In this document: piece after piece, positions 51,652 through 59,860 of the stretch
Layout of the letters: the number at the start of each line of letters is the position of its first letter
How positions within the stretch are numbered: position 1 is the first letter of the stretch
Assembly: GCA_913058335.1 (NCBI GenBank)
Contig: CAJXPX010000005.1
Coordinates: forward strand, 62,001 to 126,000
From: an uncultured Hyphomonadaceae bacterium
GTDB taxonomy: Bacteria > Pseudomonadota > Alphaproteobacteria > Caulobacterales > Maricaulaceae
Direction: 5' to 3'
Length of the DNA: 64,000 nt
Program-made: the position numbers and the translations under genes
Notes under the pieces: generated by a model
Databases searched by the model: none
The model's input: the letters and a program-made list of their open reading frames with translations, nothing else
Told to the model about the DNA's origin: nothing

Positions 51652-51978
51652 ATGTCAAAATCTATTGGAAACGTAAAGCTACTCGAAGACGGTAACTATG
51701 AAGGCCTTCTGGCTATGGGCGTGAATGAGCGCATCCGCTTGGTTCAAAATGAATCCCGCGACCCAAAATCACAAGAGCCTGATTTCGTCATCTTCGGCGA
51801 TACGATGGGCGAACTCGGCGCAGCTTGGAATATGACGGGCGAAGTGAGCGGAAAGACATATATTTCCACGACCTTTGAACACCCCAATATCAGCGCCCGT
51901 AAAGTCTATGCTAATCTTGGTCAGCGCAAGCACGCAAAAGATAAAACTTACGCCCTGATTTGGAACCCGCGTAGCTAG
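51652..51978 (+). CDS. DUF736-family protein
   Basis: The 108-residue protein starts MSKSIGNVKLLEDGNYEGLL and continues with IRLVQNE, DFVIFGDTMGELGAAWNM and ISTTFEHPNISARKVYANL, the layout of DUF736, small proteins almost confined to alphaproteobacterial integrative and conjugative elements. Their function is unknown. ATG 51652 has GGAG 9 bases upstream; the frame from 51520 has no such signal. It is followed by a strong terminator and has a truncated inverted duplicate 440 bases away. Confidence 0.82.
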   Translation: MSKSIGNVKLLEDGNYEGLLAMGVNERIRLVQNESRDPKSQEPDFVIFGDTMGELGAAWNMTGEVSGKTYISTTFEHPNISARKVYANLGQRKHAKDKTYALIWNPRS

Positions 51979-52030
51979 GCTCAACCCGTCACACCTGACC
52001 CGCTTAATCATCAAGATTAGGCGGGTTTTT
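51716..52030 (-). repeat. Inverted repeat, right arm
   Basis: This is the reverse-complement partner of 50962-51276 and covers the last 80 codons of the intact DUF736 gene and its terminator. Confidence 0.9.
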
Positions 52031-52031
52031 T
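51998..52031 (+). terminator. Terminator after DUF736
   Basis: ACCCGC-T-TAATC and GATTA-G-GCGGGT pair around ATCAA and run into six T. The mirror copy at 50966-50994 ends the truncated gene on the other strand. Confidence 0.82.
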
Positions 52032-52084
52032 ATGTCATTTTTTACTGTTTAAGGTCATCAAACCCTTTGATGGCAACCCAATAG

Positions 52085-52894
52085 ATGATAGCAAATAATG
52101 TGAGAGAAAATATAATTCATAACACGACCCCTTGGCTAGCTTATGCATCTTGGACGTGGGAAGTTTTGAGACGGAATCCTGATTACGGTTCTTACTATAA
52201 GGCTCTAAAAAACAAGGGATTAGTGACACGCTTTACAGGGGAAAAGACACCCCTGTTAATCGCCTCCAAGGGGTATCCGACAGCCAATAACGCGGGGTTA
52301 CTCTTCCCCGTTGACCCGAATTTGGATGCCTTGGGTAGTCATGCATTTTGGCATCCAGATGCCATGAAATCCACGGTGCGATTTCATGTGATTGATGAGG
52401 GCGAGATTGACCGCCGTGATAAACCCATTCAATTGTCTAAATTTCCAGCGCGTCAAACCCATTTTTTAGATGCAAATGGCACCTATCATATCCGTCTCTT
52501 AGGCCCTAATTTTTGGTTCCAAATGCAGTGTGATGGCATCAGCGAAATTGCCGAAAATGCCTATATCGGGTTTGAGAATAATAGGGTCGAAAACAATGAC
52601 CGGAGAGCTAAAACACAGGCCCAAATATTCGGTATTTATGAAGGGTCGATTGCTCTTGATATACCTCTCCATGTGCCTGCGAGATTGCCCAGCCATCAAA
52701 AAGCGATGATTGCCCATGATATTCGGCAGAGCGGTGGGTCGTTATTGGATATAGTTTCGGCACTTTTTGAGGCGGGATTAATTGCCAAGAACCCCGATGA
52801 ATATCGGGATTATACGGATCATGCGAAGAACGCATTGAAGCGCGCGAAAGCCTATATTTATGGGGATTATTTGGCGATTTTAGATCGCCAATGA
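52085..52894 (+). CDS. DUF6499/DUF2285-type element regulator
   Basis: This 269-residue protein has an N-terminal WTWEVLRRNPDYGSYYKAL segment typical of DUF6499 and a C-terminal DUF2285-like domain (PLHVPARLPSHQKAMIAHDI, then a short HTH-like stretch to YGDYLAILDR). Such proteins are common in alphaproteobacterial conjugative elements next to DUF736, an AlpA-type HTH gene and DUF2840, as here, and are thought to be DNA-binding regulators. No clear Shine-Dalgarno is seen before ATG 52085, so the start is less sure than the frame. Confidence 0.75.
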   Translation: MIANNVRENIIHNTTPWLAYASWTWEVLRRNPDYGSYYKALKNKGLVTRFTGEKTPLLIASKGYPTANNAGLLFPVDPNLDALGSHAFWHPDAMKSTVRFHVIDEGEIDRRDKPIQLSKFPARQTHFLDANGTYHIRLLGPNFWFQMQCDGISEIAENAYIGFENNRVENNDRRAKTQAQIFGIYEGSIALDIPLHVPARLPSHQKAMIAHDIRQSGGSLLDIVSALFEAGLIAKNPDEYRDYTDHAKNALKRAKAYIYGDYLAILDRQ

Positions 52895-53052
52895 GCACGA
52901 AATAATTCGGCAATCAGCACTCGTAATTAAGAGTAAACAAAATATTTGCAACCTACCCTTTGCAATTAAACCTAACTATGCACCACTGATTCGAGATGTC
53001 GTCACATGTTGGAAGGACGGGACGATATCGTAAAATTGGTGAGGTCGAGAAA

Positions 53053-53286
53053 ATGGATAGGCGAGTTGAAAGAGAAGAAAATAAGCGGCTAATTATTTTG
53101 CCGACGAAGAATAGTCCGTTCTACTTACCGCGCGAGGCGGCTCGGTATCTAAGAATTTGCACCAAGAGCCTGGAGCGGCATCGCATCGCAAAAACAGGGC
53201 CGGCATTTCGCAGGCATGGCGGCGTGGTTTGCTACCATGAAGATGATTTAGAAGCGTGGTCATTGAGCCGGACGGAAAAAATATGA
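53053..53286 (+). CDS. AlpA/excisionase-type helix-turn-helix protein
   Basis: The 77-residue protein holds a MerR-like winged helix: FYLPREAARYLRICTKSLER, HRIAKTGPAFRRHG, VCYHEDDLEAW. This is the usual helix-turn-helix domain of AlpA-like activators and excisionases. ATG 53053 has GAGG 8 bases upstream. Its stop overlaps the DUF2840 start (ATGA), so it leads the operon DUF2840-traF-small ORF-relaxase and may regulate it or act in excision. Confidence 0.8.
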   Translation: MDRRVEREENKRLIILPTKNSPFYLPREAARYLRICTKSLERHRIAKTGPAFRRHGGVVCYHEDDLEAWSLSRTEKI

Positions 53287-53738
53287 CCGTGTTCACCCAT
53301 GTTCAAATCCATTACGTGAAAGATATTATCAATCATCGGCTGTTCTTTGGCGAACCTGATGAGTGGGTTCGCCTCGATAGATTTCGGCGCCTTGCGGTGT
53401 TCAGTGAGCATCAAATCTTCGGCTATATTCGCTGGCGGGCTAACACATACGGGACGATTGACTGGAGGCTTTACGTCCTAAAGTCCGGGCGCGGGGGCCA
53501 AATGTCGGCTGTGCCGGGCGTTGCTCCGGCTGCAAAAATACTCGCTTTTGTGAATGGCCGGGAGAGAATGAAACGGGCATTGCCTGTTTTGGACCGGATT
53601 AAAGCGGGTTCATCAACCGGGTTTCAGGGTGTGCCTGAGAGTTACTGGCGAGCTGTGCAGAGCCATCTAGTACTGAATATACCGCTTCGCCAATTGCCTC
53701 GTCATTACCGCAAAAATGAGCTCAGCCATGCTTGGTAA
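53283..53738 (+). CDS. DUF2840-family protein
   Basis: The 151-residue protein has THVQIHYVKDIINHRLFFG, DRFRRLAVFSEHQIFGYIRW, NTYGTIDWRLYVLK and GGQMSAVPGVAPAAKIL, matching DUF2840, a family found before traF and the relaxase in alphaproteobacterial mobile elements. Function is unknown. The ATG overlaps the stop of the HTH gene by four bases, and its end overlaps traF by about 23 bases. Confidence 0.8.
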   Translation: MTVFTHVQIHYVKDIINHRLFFGEPDEWVRLDRFRRLAVFSEHQIFGYIRWRANTYGTIDWRLYVLKSGRGGQMSAVPGVAPAAKILAFVNGRERMKRALPVLDRIKAGSSTGFQGVPESYWRAVQSHLVLNIPLRQLPRHYRKNELSHAW

Positions 53739-54282
53739 GTTCATAATAGCAGGCGTCATAACGATAGCTGTTGTTGCGACAACGGCAGAAATTGCGTTTC
53801 CGCCTAAGCCCGTTATTTTCTACAATCCTAGCCCGTCAGCGCAAATCGGCTTCTACAGATTAAGCCAACATCAAGCCCCAGAATTAGGTGATCAAGTGGC
53901 GGCCTATGCGCCGGAATGGGCGCGCATTATGGCGGATGAGCGTGGGTATCTGCCCTATGATTATCCTCTGATAAAAACGGTTTCGGCGGCCCAAGGGGAT
54001 GAAGTTTGTTACAATAAAATGGGCGTTCGCGTCCCTGACGGTTCCGTTATTCCCGTTCAGGTGCGGGACCGTCAGGGACGCGAAATGCCGGTGAAATCGG
54101 GTTGCGCTGTTCTTAAACCCGGTGAATATTTTCTGATTAGTCCCGATGTGCAGGCGGGCTTCGATAGTCGTTATTTCGGCCCTGTCAGTACGGAAAATAT
54201 CCTCGGAACGGTTATTTTTCTTGGAAGTAAGAAAACGCCAAATCATTTGGATTCCTTGGAAAATGGGGGTTTTGAGGGATGA
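53716..54282 (+). CDS. traF: TraF-type S26 signal peptidase
   Basis: The 188-residue protein has one N-terminal membrane helix (GKFIIAGVITIAVVATTAEI), the active-site serine in NPSPSAQIGFYRL and the general-base lysine in LIKTVSAAQGDEVC, then a C-terminal YFLISPDVQAGFDSRYFGPV. This is the conjugative TraF peptidase, which matures the pilin during type IV secretion. The trb genes it would serve are not in this window. ATG 53728 is an alternative start. Its stop overlaps the following small ORF (ATGA). Confidence 0.87.
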   Translation: MSSAMLGKFIIAGVITIAVVATTAEIAFPPKPVIFYNPSPSAQIGFYRLSQHQAPELGDQVAAYAPEWARIMADERGYLPYDYPLIKTVSAAQGDEVCYNKMGVRVPDGSVIPVQVRDRQGREMPVKSGCAVLKPGEYFLISPDVQAGFDSRYFGPVSTENILGTVIFLGSKKTPNHLDSLENGGFEG

Positions 54283-54476
54283 TTTGGGGAGGACAAGATA
54301 AAGGGCACGGCCCAAAATGGCCTAAGCCATTGTCTGCACATCTATTTTTGCGGGACGCAGCCCGGAAGAGCCGGGACGTAGATTATACCGTGTTGCCCAT
54401 GATTGCGGGGGATCTAGCCGGGACGCAGCCCCATTACGGGGTTTTGGGCTGTTGCGGCGGGAGGCGGGTTCCATGA
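54279..54476 (+). CDS. Small coupled ORF between traF and relaxase
   Basis: A 65-residue frame whose ATG overlaps the traF stop by four bases and whose stop overlaps the relaxase ATG by four bases. The double coupling suggests it is translated. I recognise no domain; related elements often have a lytic transglycosylase gene at this place, so it could be a replacement or a remnant. Confidence 0.45.
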   Translation: MIWGGQDKGHGPKWPKPLSAHLFLRDAARKSRDVDYTVLPMIAGDLAGTQPHYGVLGCCGGRRVP

Positions 54477-56386
54477 GCGCCGAGAACCCATTCCATGTCA
54501 GGCTTGGACGGATTTACTCGCCTAATGGGTCGGCTAAATTTGTGAGCTTTGCAGGCCGGGTGAGGCGCGCGGCTATGAATAGCGCGCGCTCTACAGGGCG
54601 GGCCCGAAAAACAAGCACAGCTGCGGAACAATATTTTTCCCGCCGCGTTATTGTCAAAGTCAATTTCGTGAAGATGACAAAATACGGAGTTGCTGCGCAG
54701 CGTCATCATCTCAATTATATCGAGCGCGATAGCGCGGCGAAGGAAGGAGAAAAGAACTTACTCTTTAATGGCAACGACAATGAAGTTGACAGGGATGATT
54801 TCTGGCAACGCGGTAAAGATGACCGTCATCAATTTCGCATCATTGTCTCGCCAGAAGACGGCAAAGATTTTGATAGCCTGCGGACTTACACCCGCAACAT
54901 TATGCGGCAGATGGAACGTGATTTGGGGACGAAGCTCGATTGGGTCGCCGCCAATCATTATGACACGGCAAATCCGCATACCCATATTGTCATACGGGGC
55001 GTGAAGGACAACGGGAAAATGCTTATCATACCCCGGGAATATATCTCCTACGGGATGCGTGATGTTGCAGAGGATATTGCGACCCGCGAATTAGGGCCGC
55101 TCAATCAGATCGACATTGCCAAGAAACTGGCCCTGCAAGTCAAGCAAGAAAGGTTTACGACCCTCGATAGGGATCTGGGCCGCCGGGCCCATAACCGGGT
55201 TGTCGATCTGTCAATGCTACCGGAGCGCGGTGCGGAGTGGTCAGACCGCCTTCAAAAATGGCGTGTTAAAGAGCTCAGCCGCATGGGGCTAGCTGAGAAA
55301 GTTGGCTTTGGAAAATGGCGGTTGGAAGGTGGGTTTGAGCGCACATTAAGACGGCTTGGGGAGCGCGGCGATATTTTGAAAGCTTATCACCGGTCTTTGG
55401 CAGCAGCGAAACTTGAGCGCCCATCCTTTAGCGAACCGATTTACGATGCGCACGGTGACCGGGTTAAGCCAATTACGGGGAGGGCCATCAGTAAGGGGGT
55501 ATTGGATGATGTGAATGACCGTTCTTATCTGGTTGTTGATACACTGGCGGGCGAAGCTGTATTTGTTGAAACAGGGCGCGAAGCCAACATTGCCGGGATT
55601 GAACGGGGAATGATTGTGAGAGCTGGCCCGCAAAGTTTCGCGCCAAAACAGTCAGATTATACGATTGCGGATATCGCCTCAAAGCGCGGCGGTGTTTACA
55701 GCCCGTCGGCGCATGAAATGAGTGATCCGTCTGCGCGCGAGGAATATATCAAAGCCCATGTCAGGCGGCTTGAAGCTCTGCGCAGAAAAGGTCATGCCGA
55801 GCGCAATTCTGATGGGTCATGGCATGTGCCGAAGGATTATCTCAAACGTGCGAGTGCTTATGAGAAGGCCAATAGCTACGGCAATCCTGTAAAGCTCGAT
55901 GTTCTTTCCCGTATTTCACTGGAAGATTTACCCCAGATTATGGGCAGGACCTGGCTTGATAGCGAGTTGCAGTCCGGCGTGTCCCATACCGCACAGGGTT
56001 TTGCGGAAGAGGTTGAAAATGCGAAAGCCCAGCGGCGCCAGTTCTTGATGAGTGAGAAGCTTATTACAACTGACGGAACTATCACTGATACGACGCTTGA
56101 ACATTTAGAGAAAAGAGACCTCGATGCACTTGGGAAAACCCTGAGCCTTGAGCTCGGTAAACCTTATAATCCTGCGCCGCAATCCGGCCGTCTTTCAGGG
56201 CAGTACCGGAAAGCAGTTCAAAGACCGAGCGGCAAATATGCCGTCGTCGAAAAGTCCAAAGAATTTACACTCGTGCCTTGGCGAAAAACGATGGATAGAA
56301 ATTTAGGGAAATCCATTTCAGGGGTCATCAAAGGGCAAACCATTTCTTGGACGCTGACAAAAAGTATGAGCCGAAATATTTCTTGA
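54473..56386 (+). CDS. Relaxase/mobilisation nuclease (VirD2-like, DUF3363)
   Basis: This 637-residue protein has the HUH-type relaxase motif NPHTHIVIRG (H169, H171, with H162) and the preceding DRHQFRIIVSPEDG strand, followed by a long DUF3363 C-terminal region. A likely catalytic tyrosine lies in the N-terminal YGVAAQRHHLNYIERD. It nicks the transfer origin and leads the strand into the recipient. ATG 54473 follows GGGAGG and overlaps the previous stop; ATG-like codons further up are inside that ORF. The origin of transfer itself was not identified. Confidence 0.88.
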   Translation: MSAENPFHVRLGRIYSPNGSAKFVSFAGRVRRAAMNSARSTGRARKTSTAAEQYFSRRVIVKVNFVKMTKYGVAAQRHHLNYIERDSAAKEGEKNLLFNGNDNEVDRDDFWQRGKDDRHQFRIIVSPEDGKDFDSLRTYTRNIMRQMERDLGTKLDWVAANHYDTANPHTHIVIRGVKDNGKMLIIPREYISYGMRDVAEDIATRELGPLNQIDIAKKLALQVKQERFTTLDRDLGRRAHNRVVDLSMLPERGAEWSDRLQKWRVKELSRMGLAEKVGFGKWRLEGGFERTLRRLGERGDILKAYHRSLAAAKLERPSFSEPIYDAHGDRVKPITGRAISKGVLDDVNDRSYLVVDTLAGEAVFVETGREANIAGIERGMIVRAGPQSFAPKQSDYTIADIASKRGGVYSPSAHEMSDPSAREEYIKAHVRRLEALRRKGHAERNSDGSWHVPKDYLKRASAYEKANSYGNPVKLDVLSRISLEDLPQIMGRTWLDSELQSGVSHTAQGFAEEVENAKAQRRQFLMSEKLITTDGTITDTTLEHLEKRDLDALGKTLSLELGKPYNPAPQSGRLSGQYRKAVQRPSGKYAVVEKSKEFTLVPWRKTMDRNLGKSISGVIKGQTISWTLTKSMSRNIS

Positions 56387-56400
56387 ACGGAGGAACGATA

Positions 56401-57072
56401 ATGAGACATACAAAATGGAAGACAATTATAGCTGTGCCCGCTTATGCCTTGGTGTTGTCGGCCTGCGGCGGCGCATCGAATAATGCGCCCGATGTTAATT
56501 TTGAAACCGTACTGAACTCATATTACGCAGATCATAAAGATTGCGTCGGATTGCCGACGACCAAAAATAATGATGGGTTCTTTTACATTGCCGAAATCGC
56601 CGATGATTCTGATGCTCTCGGAGTTCAGAGAAACGAGAGAGACCTTGAACCTTTTCTGGCCCTCGCAAATGCAGGGATAATGACCGTAGAAGATACGCAG
56701 GCTACCAGAAAAGTCTTTAGCCGCAGCGAAAAAGTTCCGGGTAAAGGTTTTAAGCTAACTGAGCTCGGAAAATCTCTATTGTTAGCCGATGAGTACAAAC
56801 GGGGGGGTGGTCAGCATGAACCGCAGCTCTGTTACGGACAACGCATCGTTGACGAGATTGTTAGCTTTACGGAGCCGGCAGATATTCGGGGGGTGACCGT
56901 TAGCAGCGTCAAATACACCTTCAATGTTGGGAATGTAGCTGATTGGGCTAAGATGCCTGAGATCAATATACGATATCCACACATCGAAGCCTACCTTGCT
57001 AACACCTCTGAAGACACTGATGATCTAGTTCTAACGGGCCAGGGTTGGGTTCATCATAATGGCTTAAAGTAG
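56401..57072 (+). CDS. Hypothetical lipoprotein
   Basis: The 223-residue protein has a lipoprotein signal: basic start MRHTKWK, hydrophobic core, lipobox LSACGG. The mature part has no domain I recognise. GGAGG precedes the ATG, 14 bases after the relaxase stop, so it is probably part of the same transcript. It could be a surface or entry-exclusion-type factor, but nothing proves this. Confidence 0.7.
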   Translation: MRHTKWKTIIAVPAYALVLSACGGASNNAPDVNFETVLNSYYADHKDCVGLPTTKNNDGFFYIAEIADDSDALGVQRNERDLEPFLALANAGIMTVEDTQATRKVFSRSEKVPGKGFKLTELGKSLLLADEYKRGGGQHEPQLCYGQRIVDEIVSFTEPADIRGVTVSSVKYTFNVGNVADWAKMPEINIRYPHIEAYLANTSEDTDDLVLTGQGWVHHNGLK

Positions 57073-57078
57073 CCAATC

Positions 57079-57885
57079 GTGAACCCGGCAAAGCAAACCC
57101 TCGATATTAAAAAAGCCGTTGTCACAGTACGGGGCATACCCGTCATTCTGGCTAATGATCTTGCCCGCTTTTACGGCTCGACGGCTAGCCTTGTAAATTT
57201 ATACAGAAAGCGCAATGCCGACAAATTCACCGAAGACTATGCCTTCCAGTTAACTCCTGAGGAGTGGAATGCTTTGAAATTGCAAAATGCTATTTCAAAC
57301 ACGGGCAGGGGCGGCTCGCGTCATTTACCGTGGGCTTACACCGAGCATGGTGTGGCTATGATGTCGATGGGGATGAAGTCGGAAGGCGCGGTGCGTCTCT
57401 CAAAAGTCATTATTGATACGTTTGTGGATTACCGCCGCGGCACACTGCCAGACAATTCAGTTATATCTGGCGAGACTAGATTCAAGCATCGCCGATCCTT
57501 GCAACAGAAAATTTATAAGCAAATGGAGCAGTTGCTGGATGTGAAACTCCCGACGGCGGATGGTCACACGGTCAGGGATGAGCTTGGGACACTGGCGACA
57601 AAATCTTTGAACCGGATTAAGGCCGTGCTCGATGCTCCAGTGAAGAACAATGAGAGGATATCCGCTGAGGTGACAAAAATCTTGGCCGAGGCTGAAAAGC
57701 TCTATGCGGAAACGCGAAAACTGAATGTCGAGACCGATACGCTTGTCTTGCAGAATTATCGCGCCCGTCTCGAATTTATCCGGGATTTACGGGAAATGGC
57801 GCAACAGCTTGAACGAGATGACTGGATTGAGGTTTTTGATGATGGTTTTGGCAGCGTGGCTCGAATAGAGGATGTGTCAGAATAG
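57079..57885 (+). CDS. ORF6N-domain protein
   Basis: The 268-residue protein begins with an ORF6N domain (about 10-115): VVTVRGIPVILANDLARFYG, YRKRNADKFTEDYAFQLTPEEW and RHLPWAYTEHGVAMMSMGM. The C-terminal half is coiled-coil-like. ORF6N/KilA-N proteins are typical of phages and mobile elements and are taken as DNA-binding regulators. GTG 57079 directly follows the lipoprotein gene and gives the usual start of the domain. Confidence 0.82.
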   Translation: MNPAKQTLDIKKAVVTVRGIPVILANDLARFYGSTASLVNLYRKRNADKFTEDYAFQLTPEEWNALKLQNAISNTGRGGSRHLPWAYTEHGVAMMSMGMKSEGAVRLSKVIIDTFVDYRRGTLPDNSVISGETRFKHRRSLQQKIYKQMEQLLDVKLPTADGHTVRDELGTLATKSLNRIKAVLDAPVKNNERISAEVTKILAEAEKLYAETRKLNVETDTLVLQNYRARLEFIRDLREMAQQLERDDWIEVFDDGFGSVARIEDVSE

Positions 57886-57968
57886 GCGGCAATCGTCAAA
57901 AACTTGAAGTCACATTTTGTGACCTCAAACAATATTCCGCGAAGCTACTCTGCTGTGTCAAATCAGTC

Positions 57969-58319
57969 TCATAACGTATTTTGTTGGGCGATAAATTGCT
58001 CCATAGCCCGAATGGCCCGAACCTGTCTGGTGAAAACGAGGCAGGCATAGATGGATAATAATACCCCGCATAGAAGACTGATGACGCCCCACAATATATA
58101 TTGCTGTATGATTTTGGCGAGCCCAAGCCCGGCAATCGAAATTGCGATCGTGAGAAATGTCATACCGGCCAGAAACGTCATGCGTTTGAAAAACCTAATC
58201 GCCAATCTCGCTTCTTGAGGTGTTTTGGTCAAGGATTCCAGAATAAGAGGCGAAATCCCGTGCTCTTTTCTAAGAAAGCTTAGCCGTTCTTCCTGAGTTT
58301 GGTTTTCGGAGGCCGCCAT
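57969..58319 (-). CDS. Small membrane protein downstream of yedK
   Basis: This 116-residue protein has two hydrophobic segments (FLAGMTFLTIAISIAGLGLA and WGVISLLCGVLLSIYACLVF) after a cytosolic, charged N terminus. No family recognised. It starts 9 bases after the yedK stop on the same strand and is probably in one operon with it. Confidence 0.65.
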   Translation of the reverse strand: MAASENQTQEERLSFLRKEHGISPLILESLTKTPQEARLAIRFFKRMTFLAGMTFLTIAISIAGLGLAKIIQQYILWGVISLLCGVLLSIYACLVFTRQVRAIRAMEQFIAQQNTL

Positions 58320-58328
58320 GTTGGGAGC

Positions 58329-59045
58329 TCACAAACGTGAAGACATGTCTATTTCAGCAATTAGCTCTCTGCCTTGATTCCTGGAATTTCCAACAGCTTT
58401 ACCGACGGGCCAAGCGTGCATGAGGTCGCCCGGAAAAGGTTTAAGAAGGGCCGTTCCGTTGTCATTTTCAGGTTCAAGCCAAACTTTATAATCCCCGGGG
58501 TTTAAGATCACCGGCATGCGGTTATGTATATCCTTCATCATATCATTAGGTGCGGTGGTCAGAATCGTGAAACTGTCGATGACACGCTCTTCAACGGTTT
58601 CTCCGTCAACACTGTGCTCCTCGATAGTTGCGCGATCCCATAAGCCGGCAAAACAGAACCAACGGCGGTTTTGTAGCCCGATGGCATAGGGTTGTTTCTG
58701 GCCTTTTGGGCCTTTCCACTCGTAAAATCCGCTGGCAGGGATCAAGCAATGGCGTTTTTTGAAGGCCGTCCTAAAACTTGCCGCAGAGGCCCCTTTTTCA
58801 GACCGGGCGTTGAAAGTGGAGAACCTTTTCTCGGAAAGAGGTTTTTTCCACCAATGGGGCACAAGTCCCCACATGGCAGGAGCTGCCACAAGTTTATCAC
58901 CTTCGTAGCGGAAAATTGGTGCGGTTTGGGTTGGCGCAATATTATAGGCTGGCCGAAGGTCAGGCATATCCGGGGGCACTTGGAAGTCGAGACTGGAGCG
59001 ATATTCTTCCCAGCTCACGCCATGTGAAAAATACCGTCCGCACAT
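58329..59045 (-). CDS. SOS-associated peptidase-like protein (YedK/HMCES, SRAP)
   Basis: The 238-residue SRAP protein has the catalytic cysteine directly after the initiator Met (MCGRYF), the asparagine/arginine segment STFNARSE, the glutamate in IPASGFYEWKG and the histidine in IHNRMPVILNP. SRAP proteins crosslink to abasic sites in single-stranded DNA and shield them. Because the cysteine must be residue 2, ATG 59045 is the start; upstream codons are leader. It is divergent from imuA-imuB-dnaE2, and both units are DNA-damage functions, so it likely belongs to the same SOS response. Confidence 0.9.
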   Translation of the reverse strand: MCGRYFSHGVSWEEYRSSLDFQVPPDMPDLRPAYNIAPTQTAPIFRYEGDKLVAAPAMWGLVPHWWKKPLSEKRFSTFNARSEKGASAASFRTAFKKRHCLIPASGFYEWKGPKGQKQPYAIGLQNRRWFCFAGLWDRATIEEHSVDGETVEERVIDSFTILTTAPNDMMKDIHNRMPVILNPGDYKVWLEPENDNGTALLKPFPGDLMHAWPVGKAVGNSRNQGRELIAEIDMSSRL

Positions 59046-59248
59046 AGTGTTTACCCTCAATCCAGTGGTCAATGCCCGAGACAATATGGTTCATCAGGAA
59101 CGCTGTCAAAATCCCTATTTTTGGGGCTCCGTTCTTTTTAGTCTCATTTTGCCTGCGGGCGAGCTCAAAACTCGCTTCCATTTTTATGTTGTTTTTCAGC
59201 GGCTTAGATAAAATTTGCGCAAAGCTCTTGACTCATCTTCGAGAAAGA

Positions 59249-59263
59249 GAACAAAAATAGAAC
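59249..59263 (+). promoter_or_regulatory. LexA (SOS) box before imuA
   Basis: GAACAAAAATAGAAC is an exact GAAC-N7-GAAC direct repeat, the alphaproteobacterial LexA operator (the same as GTTC-N7-GTTC read on the other strand). It ends three bases before the imuA ATG, so LexA would block transcription of the mutagenesis cassette until DNA damage. Confidence 0.85.
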
Positions 59264-59266
59264 ATT

Positions 59267-59860
59267 ATGAAAGACCTAAAGCCTAAAAAACAGCGGCTTC
59301 GGCTGAGCGATGACGTGTCCCTGGAGCTGCAAAGCCTGCACGAAATCATGGGCGAAGCGAACCTCAGCTTAGCGCTGACTGTGGCAGCAAAACTGTCCGG
59401 GCCTATCGTTTGGATTGGCCGGGCGGGCCATGTACAATCCATCATGCCAAGCGCGGTTGGGGCCTTTCTTGATCCGGCCCGCATGGTTTTGACGGAATGC
59501 ACGTCCCGCAAAGAGCTTTTATGGGCGGCGGAACAGGCGATGCGGTGCTCTGGCGCTGTGTTGACGGTTATTCATCTCGCCCAAGGGCCCAACCTGAAAG
59601 AAAGCCGCCGTATGCAGCTCGCTTGCGAGCAAGGCGGCGGAATGGGACTTATTTTGATCGAGCGTAACGCCCAAAGCTCTGCCGCTCAGACCCGCTGGAC
59701 CTGCCAGCCTATCCCGGCCAATGACACCCCGTTGACCCCGCATTGGTCATGGGAGCGGACTAAGAGCCGAAACGGCGGAAGGCCGGGCCGCTGGCATGTG
59801 ACATGGGGGGGGTATGGCCAAACGTGTGATGTCCATATGGTTGCCGCAACTGCCGCTTGA
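59267..59860 (+). CDS. imuA: ImuA-like SOS mutagenesis protein
   Basis: This 197-residue protein has a RecA/SulA-like fold: an alpha/beta core SGPIVWIGRAG, LDPARMVLTECTSRKELLWA and GAVLTVIHL, with a C-terminal WHVTWGGYGQ. It lacks a classical Walker A, as many ImuA proteins do. It works with ImuB and DnaE2 in error-prone bypass. Its ATG lies just after the LexA box and no strong Shine-Dalgarno fits, so translation may be weak or leaderless. It overlaps imuB by 47 bases. Confidence 0.83.
   Translation: MKDLKPKKQRLRLSDDVSLELQSLHEIMGEANLSLALTVAAKLSGPIVWIGRAGHVQSIMPSAVGAFLDPARMVLTECTSRKELLWAAEQAMRCSGAVLTVIHLAQGPNLKESRRMQLACEQGGGMGLILIERNAQSSAAQTRWTCQPIPANDTPLTPHWSWERTKSRNGGRPGRWHVTWGGYGQTCDVHMVAATAA

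Noticed and set aside
59088-59101. GTTCATCAGGAAC palindrome upstream of yedK as a LexA site.
   Set aside because: It is an inverted GTTC/GAAC pair with a five-base spacer, not the alphaproteobacterial direct repeat.
59129-59155. GTTCTTTTTAGTCTC as a second LexA box for the divergent yedK gene.
   Set aside because: The second half-site is TCTC rather than GTTC, so it does not meet the GTTC-N7-GTTC rule.
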